A DNA stretch of 19,143 bases from JBCDGZ01 sp038750655. GTDB lineage: Bacteria > Bacteroidota > Bacteroidia > Chitinophagales > Saprospiraceae. The DNA is taken from assembly GCA_038750655.1 (NCBI GenBank), contig JBCDGZ010000143.1, forward strand, positions 1 to 19,143, written 5' to 3'. The notes below the pieces were generated by a model. It saw only the letters and a program-made list of their open reading frames with translations. It ran no database searches and had not been told where the DNA came from. Shown piece by piece: positions 1 to 7,234 of this stretch (positions are counted from its first letter, which is position 1; the number at the start of each line of letters is the position of its first letter). Made by a program: the position numbers and the translations under genes.

Positions 1-59
1 AAAAGAAAAAAAAAATCATAGGTATTGATTTGTTCGGTAAGAAAATTAATAAAAAAAGA

Positions 60-1160
60 ATGACATCTAAAAACACTGTTCTCAGCCTCGCTATACTCTT
101 TGCCCTTTTCTTTAGCCCTTTTCTAGTTGCTGCTACCCCTCAGTCTGGTCCCTTAGTATCTGACAATGAGTCGATTGTAGGGGAAGGGGCTGATGCCGTT
201 AGTACGATTTTTCACAGCTTCCAAAGCCAAGAAATTGTTCCCATTACCCTAAAGACGAACCTCAGTAAATTGATTAAGGAAAAGGAGCGCGGTGACTACC
301 AAGGCGCCAGTATTACCATCACTAACAAGTTGGGAGAGACGATCACTAAAGACATTAAAGTGAGACCTCGCGGGAAGAGCCGACGTAAGCTTTGTAGCTT
401 TCCCCCAATTAAGATCAAATTCTCGAAATCTGATCTCGAAGAGGATGGTTTGGTGCGCTCCTTTAACACCCTCAAACTGGTTACCCACTGCTACGACAGT
501 CGCCCCAGTGAGCAGAACCTTTTGAAAGAGTTTTTGGCCTACAAAATCTACAATCAGTTGACGGACAATAGCTTTAGAGTACAACTGGTAGAAATCAAGT
601 ATGAAGATACAGAAGGTAAGCTGCGCCCAATGACCAAGTACGGTTTTATTATTGAGAATAACGATGAGTTGGCCGAGCGTCTAGGTAGCAAAAACATCAA
701 GCGTTATAACCTCCCCATCGAAGAGATGAACGAGCTTGAATACCATACGCTGCATATGTTCCAGTACATGATTGGAAATACCGACTGGAAAATTGATATG
801 ATCCACAATGTGAAGATCATGCAGTTGGACGAAAATGCTACCCCAGTGGTTGTTCCTTACGATTTCGACTTCTCTGGATTGGTTAATGCGCATTATGCAC
901 GCCCTCATCCTGATTATACAGAAATCTTCCGCGTACGTGATCGCTACTACACTGCTAAGCAGTGCCCTTCGGAAGCAGTGATCAATCAGACCATTGAGCT
1001 GTTTGAAGCTAAGAAAGAAGCCATCTTAGAACTTTGTAGCAACTTTGAGCTGCTCAACAAAGGAGAACGCAAAGACATCACTCGTTTTATCAAACGATTC
1101 TATGATACGATCGAAAAGCCCTCTAGGGTAAAAGGCGCTTTTTTCAAAGCATGTAAATAA
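60..1160 (+). CDS. Secreted protein with distant CotH-kinase-like core
   Basis: A 366-aa protein. Residues 1-25 form a signal peptide (short polar start, hydrophobic stretch, then VAATPQ). I chose the ATG at 60 because a TTG start at 30 would put a charged Lys/Arg-rich decapeptide before the signal peptide and overlaps a -7-like box (TTGATTTG, 25-32). No family is certain, but the order of motifs recalls CotH spore-coat kinases: a basic VRPRGKSRRK segment (101-110), a LKL strand (138-140), the FIIEN strand (197-201), GNTDW...HN (239-250), and PYDFDFSG (266-273). By analogy D242 and N250 would be catalytic and D268/D270 metal-binding. That assignment is inference from pattern similarity. It stands alone, is followed by a strong terminator, and faces rarA tail to tail. 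The substrate is unknown. Confidence 0.7.
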   Translation: MTSKNTVLSLAILFALFFSPFLVAATPQSGPLVSDNESIVGEGADAVSTIFHSFQSQEIVPITLKTNLSKLIKEKERGDYQGASITITNKLGETITKDIKVRPRGKSRRKLCSFPPIKIKFSKSDLEEDGLVRSFNTLKLVTHCYDSRPSEQNLLKEFLAYKIYNQLTDNSFRVQLVEIKYEDTEGKLRPMTKYGFIIENNDELAERLGSKNIKRYNLPIEEMNELEYHTLHMFQYMIGNTDWKIDMIHNVKIMQLDENATPVVVPYDFDFSGLVNAHYARPHPDYTEIFRVRDRYYTAKQCPSEAVINQTIELFEAKKEAILELCSNFELLNKGERKDITRFIKRFYDTIEKPSRVKGAFFKACK

Positions 1161-1185
1161 CGCTTAATAACGCAAGATTACCGCT

Positions 1186-1221
1186 CCCTGCTCATCGCAC
1201 TGATGGGCAGGGAATTTTTTT
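1186..1221 (+). terminator. Intrinsic terminator of the CotH-like gene
   Basis: An 11-bp stem (1186-1196 with 1202-1212, one G-T wobble) encloses the loop GCACT. It is followed by AA and seven T (1215-1221). It lies 26 bp after the stop codon at 1160. The opposite strand has no T tract after the stem, so it should not terminate rarA. Confidence 0.85.
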
Positions 1222-1226
1222 ATGCC

Positions 1227-2504
1227 TCAAAAGCTGTATTTGTCTTTCCAGAGTTTCTTCATTTGGTTCTTAATCTTTTCTTCAGAAGCATTTTTCCCTG
1301 GTTCATAGAACATTTGATTTTGAATCTCTTCGGGTAGGTATTCTTGCTCCGCAAAATTGCCCTCATAGCTATGCGAGTAGCGGTAGCCCTTGCCATAGTC
1401 GAGCGACTTCATTAGCTTAGTGGGGGCATTGCGGATGTGGAGGGGGACGGGCAGATTGCCGGTTTCGCGAACCTTGGCCTGGGCCTTATTGATGGCCATG
1501 TAGGTCGAATTGCTCTTGGGCGAGGTGGCGAGGTAGACGGCTGCCTGCGAAAGGATAATACGGCCTTCGGGCATCCCCACGGCCTGAACGGCCTGAAAGC
1601 AGGTGGTCGCCATGAGCAGGGCATTAGGATTGGCCAGACCAATATCTTCGGCGGCAGAGATCATCATTCTGCGCGCAATGAACTTCACATCTTCGCCTCC
1701 TTCGATCATCCTCGCCAACCAGTAGACCGTGGCATTGGGGTCGCTGCCTCGGATGGATTTGATGAAGGCTGAAGCGATGTCATAATGCTGCTCACCGGAC
1801 TTGTCGTAACTGGCCAGGTTTTGCTGGATGAGGCTGGTTACCAGCTCATTATCGATGGTCACCAGCTCTTCCCCTTGCTGGAAATTGGCTACTAATTCCA
1901 GAATATTGTACAGCTTTCGGCCATCTCCGCCGCATAAGCGAAGCATCGCGTCGTATTCTTTTACCTCGATATTTTTCTCCTTCAAGTACTCATCTTTTGC
2001 CAGGGCCTGGTCAATGAGGTAGATTAAATCTTCTTTATCCAGATGCTTTAGTACATAGACTTGCGCTCTGGATAGCAGGGCTGGGATAACTTCAAAGGAA
2101 GGATTCTCCGTCGTTGCGCCGATCAGTGTAACGATGCCTTTCTCCACTGCGCCGAGCAGCGAATCCTGCTGTGATTTACTGAAGCGATGGATTTCATCGA
2201 TGAAGAGCAGCGGGTTGCGGCGGTTGAAGAACTGCTGGCCTTTGGCCTTTTGGATGGTCTCTCGAATGTCTTTGACTCCGGAGTTGATGGCGCTCAGGGT
2301 GTGGAAAGGGCGTTCGAGGGTTTGGGCAATGATGCTGGCCAGGGTGGTTTTTCCGACGCCCGGAGGGCCCCAGAGGATGAAGGAGGGAATGTTGCCCGAT
2401 TCAATGGCTTTTCGTAGGACAGCTCCTTCGCCAACTAGGTGTTTCTGGCCGATATAGTCCTCCAGTGTACGAGGGCGCATCCGTTCTGCCAATGGCTGTA
2501 TCAT
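1227..2504 (-). CDS. rarA: Replication-associated recombination protein RarA (MgsA)
   Basis: A 425-aa AAA+ ATPase of the clamp-loader-like RarA/MgsA/WRNIP1 family, which acts at stalled replication forks with SSB. Visible motifs: Walker A GPPGVGKTT (46-54), Walker B LLFIDE followed by IHRF (99-107), sensor-1 GATTEN (129-134), arginine finger in LLSRAQVY (143-150), and the N-terminal RP.TL.DYIGQ signature (11-20). The second half carries the typical C-terminal tetramerisation region, with IRGSDPNATVYWLARM and AAEDIGLANPNAL. Length matches the family. The ATG at 2504 gives the expected N-terminus (MIQPLAERMRP). It is transcribed alone, divergently from the OPT transporter and convergently with the CotH-like gene. 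Nothing unusual is visible. Confidence 0.96.
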   Translation of the reverse strand: MIQPLAERMRPRTLEDYIGQKHLVGEGAVLRKAIESGNIPSFILWGPPGVGKTTLASIIAQTLERPFHTLSAINSGVKDIRETIQKAKGQQFFNRRNPLLFIDEIHRFSKSQQDSLLGAVEKGIVTLIGATTENPSFEVIPALLSRAQVYVLKHLDKEDLIYLIDQALAKDEYLKEKNIEVKEYDAMLRLCGGDGRKLYNILELVANFQQGEELVTIDNELVTSLIQQNLASYDKSGEQHYDIASAFIKSIRGSDPNATVYWLARMIEGGEDVKFIARRMMISAAEDIGLANPNALLMATTCFQAVQAVGMPEGRIILSQAAVYLATSPKSNSTYMAINKAQAKVRETGNLPVPLHIRNAPTKLMKSLDYGKGYRYSHSYEGNFAEQEYLPEEIQNQMFYEPGKNASEEKIKNQMKKLWKDKYSF

Positions 2505-2646
2505 AGATTCGATTTTAGAAAAACTTAGCGTATATTTTCAAATTGGCAAAGGGCAAATTACGAATTAAAAGGGCCTGGAACAATAAAAACTGGGATTTCT
2601 GATTATCTTTATTATCGCCTAAATGAGAACATGTTCTGAAACCAAA

Positions 2647-4623
2647 ATGTCGGCTATGAGCAAAAATCAAGAACCCTATATCAGTCCTGATACCCACTTG
2701 CCCGAAATCACTGTCAAAGGCGTCATCCTTGGCATTATCCTCTCCGCCGTACTGGCCGCCGCCAACGCCTATCTGGGCCTCTTCGCCGGGATGACTGTCT
2801 CCGCTTCTATTCCAGCTGCCGTCATCTCTATGGCCATCCTCCGTTTATTCAAAAAATCCAATATCCTGGAAAATAATGCCGTACAAACGGCTGCCAGTGC
2901 TGGCGAATCGCTCGCCGCCGGCGTCATCTTCACCTTTCCCGCTCTGGTCATCATGGGCTACTGGCAAGACTTCGACTATTTTCAAACCACCTTTATCGCC
3001 CTCTGCGGAGGTATTCTCGGAGTGCTCTTCACCATCCCGCTGCGCTCCGCCCTCATCGTCCGCCAAAAGCTGACCTTCCCCGAGGGCCTAGCCACCGCCG
3101 AAGTCCTCAAAACCGGCACCGAAGGCGGTAAAGGCATCAAATTTCTGCTCATCGCCGGTATCGTCGGTGCCCTTTTCAAACTCTGCGAAGCTGGCTTTCG
3201 TCTCTGGCACTACGCAGTTGATGTCGCCACCGTCGTCAAAGGCAAACTGTACCTGATGTTCAGTATCAACTGCTCTCCCGCCCTGGTCGCCGTCGGTTAC
3301 ATCGTCGGCTTGCGGATTGCTGCCCTCGTTTTCATCGGTGGGGTCATCACCTGGTGGGTGGCGATTCCCATTTATATGGCCATGAACGGCTATGATGGCG
3401 TCGTAGACGAATTGATTGCGGCCGGGAAATACGGCAGTGCTGCGGATGCCAATGCTGGCAATATCGGCATTACCCTTTGGAGTGCTAAAATGCGCTATTT
3501 GGGGGTAGGTGCGATGCTGATTGGGGGAGTATGGGCCCTTATTTCCATCAAAGATGCCTTGCTTCCAGCTTTGCGCGAAGGTGTTGCTGCTTTCAAAAAA
3601 GGTTCGGATGATTTGGCCGTCTTGCCTCGTACGGAACAAGATACTCCCATGAAATGGGTCGTTGTGGGCATCGGCTTACTAATCATCCCAATTTTCATCA
3701 TCTACCTACGTGAAATCGAAGTGCTTCATGTCTCCGGAACTATGGCGATTATCATGGTCTTCGGAGGCTTTCTATTCTCCGCTGTGGCCGGCTATATGGC
3801 CGGACTGGTTGGAAGTTCAAACAATCCCATCTCCGGAGTGACCATCGCTACTGTCCTCACGGCGGCCCTCTTACTCGCTGCTATGATGGGCACCGGCTCC
3901 GCCAAAGGGCCTGCGGCGGCCATCATGATCGGTGCCGTCGTCTGCTGCGCCGCCGCCATCGCCGGCGACAATATGCAAGACCTCAAAGCGGGCCACCTCC
4001 TCGGAGCTACCCCTCGCAAACAGCAGATCATGCAGGTTGTGGGCGTCGTTGCCTCTGCGCTAGTCATCGCGCTGGTCCTTTCCCTGCTCAATAATGCCTA
4101 CGGCTTTGGCCCTGACTCCCCACTGCAAGCTCCCCAAGCCACCCTGATGCAAAGCATCGCCGAAGGCGTCTTCGGTGGCAACCTCCCCTGGAACCTCATC
4201 TTCATCGGCATCGCCATCGGTGCCCTCATCATTATGGCTGATCTCTACCAGAAACGACGCGGCTCTAGCTTCCGTATTCCCGTACTGGCCGTTGCCGTCG
4301 GCCTCTACCTGCCCTTCGAGCTAGACAGTGCCATCATGCTCGGTGGCATCATCGCCTGGCTCGTCAGCCGCTATCAGCAAAGCCAAGGCGGCGATAAGGT
4401 CCGCAGCCAACGCAGCAACCAAACGGGGCTGCTTTTTGCCTCCGGCCTCATTACCGGGGAAGCCCTCATGGGTATTGGCATCGCCGTCCCCGTCGCCGCG
4501 ACCAGCAACCTGAATGTCTTACAACTGATTGCGGAGCCTCTGGGCGGCTGGCTGGGCCTGTTGCTCCTACTGGCGATTTGCTATTGGTTGTATAATACGG
4601 CGGTGCAGGCTTATAAGGAGTAA
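2647..4623 (+). CDS. OPT-family oligopeptide/metal-chelate transporter
   Basis: About 658 aa and very hydrophobic, with roughly 14-16 predicted membrane spans. The N-terminal block LPEITVKGVILGIILSAVLAAANAYLGL, then AGMTVSASIPAAV and NILENNAVQTAASAGESLAAG, is the hallmark of the bacterial oligopeptide transporter (OPT) family, which are proton-coupled inner-membrane symporters for peptides or metal chelates. Residues GSSNNPISG near the middle and a late GLITGEALMGI block are also typical. In-frame ATGs lie at 2623, 2647 and 2656. I favour 2647 or 2656, since family members begin shortly before the PYI...LPE motif. A weak -7-like box (TATCTTTA) lies at 2604-2611. Third positions are strongly C-rich in the first and last thirds and less so around 3400-3800. 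I see no terminator after the stop. The substrate cannot be read from the sequence. Confidence 0.93.
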   Translation: MSAMSKNQEPYISPDTHLPEITVKGVILGIILSAVLAAANAYLGLFAGMTVSASIPAAVISMAILRLFKKSNILENNAVQTAASAGESLAAGVIFTFPALVIMGYWQDFDYFQTTFIALCGGILGVLFTIPLRSALIVRQKLTFPEGLATAEVLKTGTEGGKGIKFLLIAGIVGALFKLCEAGFRLWHYAVDVATVVKGKLYLMFSINCSPALVAVGYIVGLRIAALVFIGGVITWWVAIPIYMAMNGYDGVVDELIAAGKYGSAADANAGNIGITLWSAKMRYLGVGAMLIGGVWALISIKDALLPALREGVAAFKKGSDDLAVLPRTEQDTPMKWVVVGIGLLIIPIFIIYLREIEVLHVSGTMAIIMVFGGFLFSAVAGYMAGLVGSSNNPISGVTIATVLTAALLLAAMMGTGSAKGPAAAIMIGAVVCCAAAIAGDNMQDLKAGHLLGATPRKQQIMQVVGVVASALVIALVLSLLNNAYGFGPDSPLQAPQATLMQSIAEGVFGGNLPWNLIFIGIAIGALIIMADLYQKRRGSSFRIPVLAVAVGLYLPFELDSAIMLGGIIAWLVSRYQQSQGGDKVRSQRSNQTGLLFASGLITGEALMGIGIAVPVAATSNLNVLQLIAEPLGGWLGLLLLLAICYWLYNTAVQAYKE

Positions 4624-5067
4624 AAGCTGTCGAATCTTGTTCTTGGCGTGGCTTCGAACATAATCGATCTGGAGGAGAGTAAACTAGGATTATAGTTAGA
4701 AGTAGACAGGGTCAATAGGGCGTTTGAGACAGCTTGCCCCAAAGGTTGGGTGGGCCCTCCCTCAGCCACCGCCGCCAATCTGCTCGCCCTGCAATAAATT
4801 CCGGCCACGAAAAGCCAGTTCTTGCTGTGCAAACAGATCGCAAGAATTCCTTAGTGATGGCATCCCAACACCCTTTAGGCCTCAAAGGGAGTAGGAGGTA
4901 TGTGCTGTACAGATGTCGTAACATCCTGTTACTCTTATTCTCGAATGGAAGCTGCCAAGGTAATCGATCGGTAAGTCAACTAACAAGGTACAGTGGCAGG
5001 GATCAAATTGCCACACAATATAACACAAAATGTTGGATGATGCAAGGGTGAAGGTTGAGATGGAGAC
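4624..5067. other. Intergenic region with GC-rich patch, no convincing gene
   Basis: Between the OPT stop and the candidate small-RNA unit. A GC-rich patch (about 4700-4890) sits in otherwise A/T-rich DNA. Overlapping short reading frames exist there, for example a 70-aa minus-strand frame at 4712-4924 with five Trp, but none has a recognisable family or start context. Two small inverted repeats are visible: CCCTTT/AAAGGG at 4871-4889 around an AGGCCT core, and GTGGCA/TGCCAC at 4993-5014. It could be a decayed gene or untranslated structure. I cannot decide which. Confidence 0.5.
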
Positions 5068-5097
5068 AAAAAAAGAAGGTAACGTGTGGGTTACCTT
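5068..5097 (-). terminator. Intrinsic terminator on minus strand
   Basis: Inverted repeat AAGGTAAC (5076-5083) and GTTACCTT (5090-5097) with a 6-nt loop. On the minus strand it is followed by C and then seven T (5074-5068). It would end either the arsC-like operon, whose stop is 147 bp upstream, or the candidate small RNA. Confidence 0.6.
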
Positions 5098-5156
5098 AGA
5101 TGAAATGTTTTAGACAGAGAGTGGGGTACTTTGGAGAAATGTATCCCACTTGAATA
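5068..5156 (-). ncRNA. Candidate small RNA of about 89 nt
   Basis: Read on the minus strand, a promoter-like element (5162-5192) is followed by a 9-bp stem with one wobble (5141-5149 with 5121-5129, 11-nt loop). After a single-stranded A/U-rich linker comes an 8-bp hairpin, AAGGTAAC/GTTACCTT (5076-5097), with a 7-T tract. No open reading frame of useful length lies inside. The same hairpins could instead be the 3' end of the upstream arsC-like transcript. The start at about 5156 is placed by the usual distance from the -7 box. Confidence 0.33.
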
Positions 5157-5161
5157 CTACA

Positions 5162-5192
5162 CAAATATAGGAATAATGCGGTAGAAATTCAA
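5162..5192 (-). promoter_or_regulatory. Bacteroidota-type promoter on minus strand
   Basis: The minus strand reads TTG (5192-5190), 20 bp, then TATATTTG (5169-5162), a perfect TAnnTTTG -7 box near the usual spacing. No coding gene follows in this direction. The terminator about 60 bp beyond the expected start suggests a short transcript. Confidence 0.4.
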
Positions 5193-5244
5193 CTTTGGGG
5201 ATAAACACTCTTGGAAAGGCTAAAAATTGACGTTTAGATTTTGC

Positions 5245-5883
5245 TCATTGGGCAGCGATTTTTACTTGGGAAAACGCATAAAACATTTCCTGGGCAATCT
5301 CTCGGCAACGGTCGGCGTAGGTCTGCTTTTGCGCTGGTGATCCATCCGAAACTTTAGGATCGTCGTAGGGTAGGGCGATTCGTTTGGCGGCTGTTGGGAT
5401 AAAGGGGCAATCGGCATCGGCTTGCGAGCAGGTCATCACTGCGGCAAAGCCGTTGGAGGGATTGAAAGAATGATCGTAAGTCTTGGAAAAGCCGATGATC
5501 GCTGCTTTATTTTTGTCGTATTTTATTGAATAGACTGGATTAGAAAGACTAGCGTTTTCTGCTGGTATTTGCTCAATTAATAAGCCCGTTTCTCGCAGGG
5601 CACTGACGGTAGCAGTGTACATCGCCGTCGCGGCTGTTCCTCCCGAGTAGCAGTTTAGATTAAGAAGGCCAAAGTGATGGGCGGCTACCTGTGCCCATAT
5701 CTGTGCCATATGGCTTCTGCGGGAGTTGTGGGTGCAGATAAAAAGGAGATCAGCACTGTTCTCGCGTCGTAGTTGTTGATTGATAAAAGCCGTTAAGCTG
5801 TTAAGGACTTTTTTTCGCTCCTCGCTGATCTGCTTTGTTGCTGTTGTGACAGAACGGATATAATGGTCTAAATTATCATACAT
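5245..5883 (-). CDS. ArsC-like low-molecular-weight protein-tyrosine phosphatase
   Basis: Frame open from 5982, but the ATG at 5883 (MYDNLDHYIRS, 212 aa) is preferred: homologues begin at this point and it leaves a 10-bp gap after the upstream stop at 5894 instead of an 89-bp overlap. The phosphatase/arsenate-reductase P-loop CTHNSRRS holds C49 and R55 (C-X5-R), followed by the SGGTAATA block. A late PYDDP supplies the general-acid Asp. MTCSQADADCPFIP has two further Cys (C151, C158) placed as in the thioredoxin-coupled ArsC Cys relay, so arsenate reduction is more likely than protein dephosphorylation. Known relatives sit next to DUF6428, ArsR and an ACR3 exporter. Here only DUF6428 is present. 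It is last in the minus-strand run. Confidence 0.88.
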   Translation of the reverse strand: MYDNLDHYIRSVTTATKQISEERKKVLNSLTAFINQQLRRENSADLLFICTHNSRRSHMAQIWAQVAAHHFGLLNLNCYSGGTAATAMYTATVSALRETGLLIEQIPAENASLSNPVYSIKYDKNKAAIIGFSKTYDHSFNPSNGFAAVMTCSQADADCPFIPTAAKRIALPYDDPKVSDGSPAQKQTYADRCREIAQEMFYAFSQVKIAAQ

Positions 5884-5893
5884 AGCTTTAGGT

Positions 5894-6364
5894 TTAGCAG
5901 CATCCACCACCAGGTGTACAGCCATTATTGCTTGTTGGTAGAGCGGATAGATCGATTGCAGGTTCTTTAGTTGGAATACCACAGTTATCTTTGGCCAGGC
6001 AATCCGTTTGTTTAGGGACTAATACGAAGTGATTCCCTCTCATTTTCAATCCATATTTACCAATTGTCTCTCCTTGATACTCTACCTCGATCGGGAGATT
6101 GGTCAGCCCAAGTTTTTCTGTGGAGAGCTCGATGATATTCAAGAGCTTTTCTGCCCCTAGTCGGTGGTCATAATCGTCAGCTGTAAAGAGTTGGAAATTG
6201 ACCACCGCTTCATCACGGAGTTGACCGCCGCAATCGATGAAGCGTTTTTGGACTATTCCCACTTCGGTAACATGAAAGTGAGGTGGAACCAAGGAGCCAT
6301 CAGAATGTTCAAAAACAATTTCTGTCAGTCCTTGGAGCTTTGATTTTAATTCGTCGAAATGCAT
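5894..6364 (-). CDS. DUF6428 family protein (arsenic-cluster partner)
   Basis: A 156-aa soluble protein matching my recollection of DUF6428: VPPHFHVTEVG (26-36), FIDCGGQLRDEAVVNFQL (42-59), DDYDHRLGAEKL (63-74), VEYQGETIGKYGL (93-105), KQTDCLAKDNCGIP (118-131). It ends in a Cys-rich tail, CTPGGGCC, that looks able to bind a thiophilic metal or metalloid. Its role is undescribed as far as I know. In Bacteroidota it usually lies between arsR and the ArsC-like phosphatase, and here it directly precedes that phosphatase. A perfect -7 box lies only 7 bp before the ATG at 6364, so the message may be leaderless. Confidence 0.87.
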   Translation of the reverse strand: MHFDELKSKLQGLTEIVFEHSDGSLVPPHFHVTEVGIVQKRFIDCGGQLRDEAVVNFQLFTADDYDHRLGAEKLLNIIELSTEKLGLTNLPIEVEYQGETIGKYGLKMRGNHFVLVPKQTDCLAKDNCGIPTKEPAIDLSALPTSNNGCTPGGGCC

Positions 6365-6371
6365 GGAGATT

Positions 6372-6379
6372 CAAATTTA
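6372..6379 (-). promoter_or_regulatory. -7 box before DUF6428-arsC pair
   Basis: The minus strand reads TAAATTTG, a perfect TAnnTTTG, ending 7 bp before the DUF6428 start codon. No TTG is visible at the normal -33 distance. It would allow the arsenic pair to be transcribed apart from the SDR gene. Confidence 0.35.
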
Positions 6380-6429
6380 GTTATTGAGATAAAATAATAT
6401 GTTGAGGAAAAATTTTTATAGACTTCCGT

Positions 6430-7188
6430 CTAAGATCGCAAATAGGAAGCGCCGTTGACATCAATGATCGTCCCGCTCATAAATTCGCTGCCATCTGCTG
6501 CCAGGAATAAAACGGCTTGGGCGACCTCCTCCGGCTTCGCCACCCGCCCAAAAGGGCTTTGTTGCCGGATTTCCTCTCCGGCTGGGCTGGCTAGGATGTC
6601 TTTGGCCATATCGGTCTCCACAAAGCCGGGAGCGACGATGCCGACGATGATGTTGTAGCGGGCCAGCGCCTGCGCCAGCGATTGGCTCATCGCGTTGAGG
6701 CCGGCCTTACTGGCGCCGTAGGCCGGCTGGCCCGGCTCACCTCGGAAGGCCCCCCGCGAAGAGACATTGATGAGGCGACCACCGCCCATGATTTTCATAT
6801 ACTGCGCCGCACAGTAGCACACATTGGCCGGACCGATGAGGTTGACCGAGAGGGTTTCCTGCCAGGAGCGCTGCCAGTCCTCGTAGTTGACAATATCGAT
6901 AGGGTGGGGGGTGTAAATACCGGCGTTGTTGACAACAATGTCTAGTTGTCCCAGCTCTGAGACCACTTCATTGATCATAATTCGCACCGCCTCCGCGTCT
7001 TCGACATCGGCCTGGACGCTGATATGCGGGCCGCCGGGGAGGCTGTCAAGGGTAGCTTGAGCGGCGGCGGCGTTGCTTTTGTAGTTGACTGCGACGCGGG
7101 CGCCCCGCTGGGCAAAGGCCATTGCGCAGGCCCGGCCGATCCCGCGGGAGCCTCCGGTGATCAGTACGCATTTGTTGGCAAAATTCAT
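6430..7188 (-). CDS. SDR-family NAD(P)-dependent oxidoreductase (FabG-like)
   Basis: A 252-aa classical short-chain dehydrogenase/reductase. The Rossmann cofactor motif TGGSRGIG lies at 11-18; the Arg in it and the basic residue in NYKSN (35-39) suggest NADP(H). NNAG lies at 87-90, the catalytic Ser144, Tyr157 and Lys161 are in place (YGASK), and IVAPGFVETDM (184-194) follows the usual pattern. Length is normal. It resembles FabG 3-oxoacyl reductases, but many FabG-like proteins act on other substrates, and no acyl-carrier or fatty-acid genes are nearby. The start is 46 bp after the GH113 stop and a perfect -7 box lies in that gap, so it may have its own promoter. The C-rich third positions resemble those of the GH113 gene. 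Confidence 0.93.
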   Translation of the reverse strand: MNFANKCVLITGGSRGIGRACAMAFAQRGARVAVNYKSNAAAAQATLDSLPGGPHISVQADVEDAEAVRIMINEVVSELGQLDIVVNNAGIYTPHPIDIVNYEDWQRSWQETLSVNLIGPANVCYCAAQYMKIMGGGRLINVSSRGAFRGEPGQPAYGASKAGLNAMSQSLAQALARYNIIVGIVAPGFVETDMAKDILASPAGEEIRQQSPFGRVAKPEEVAQAVLFLAADGSEFMSGTIIDVNGASYLRS

Positions 7189-7213
7189 GGTAAATGGTGG
7201 TTTGGTAGCAACG

Positions 7214-7221
7214 CAAAGGTA
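7214..7221 (-). promoter_or_regulatory. -7 box before the SDR gene
   Basis: The minus strand reads TACCTTTG, a perfect TAnnTTTG, 25 bp before the start codon at 7188 and inside the short gap after the GH113 gene. The -33 element is not evident. Confidence 0.33.
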
Positions 7222-7234
7222 AGCAATCGCCGTA

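Noticed and set aside
1..59. A-rich tract at the window edge
   Set aside because: Too close to the edge to judge; it may be upstream promoter DNA of the first gene, with only a one-mismatch -7 box at 25-32.
3088..3639. 183-codon minus-strand frame inside the OPT gene
   Set aside because: Shadow of a high-GC coding region; the plus-strand protein is a clear OPT transporter.
4611..5051. Short frames on both strands in the gap after the OPT gene
   Set aside because: They overlap one another, have no family match I can recognise, and no promoter fits them. They are kept only as a note on a possible gene remnant.
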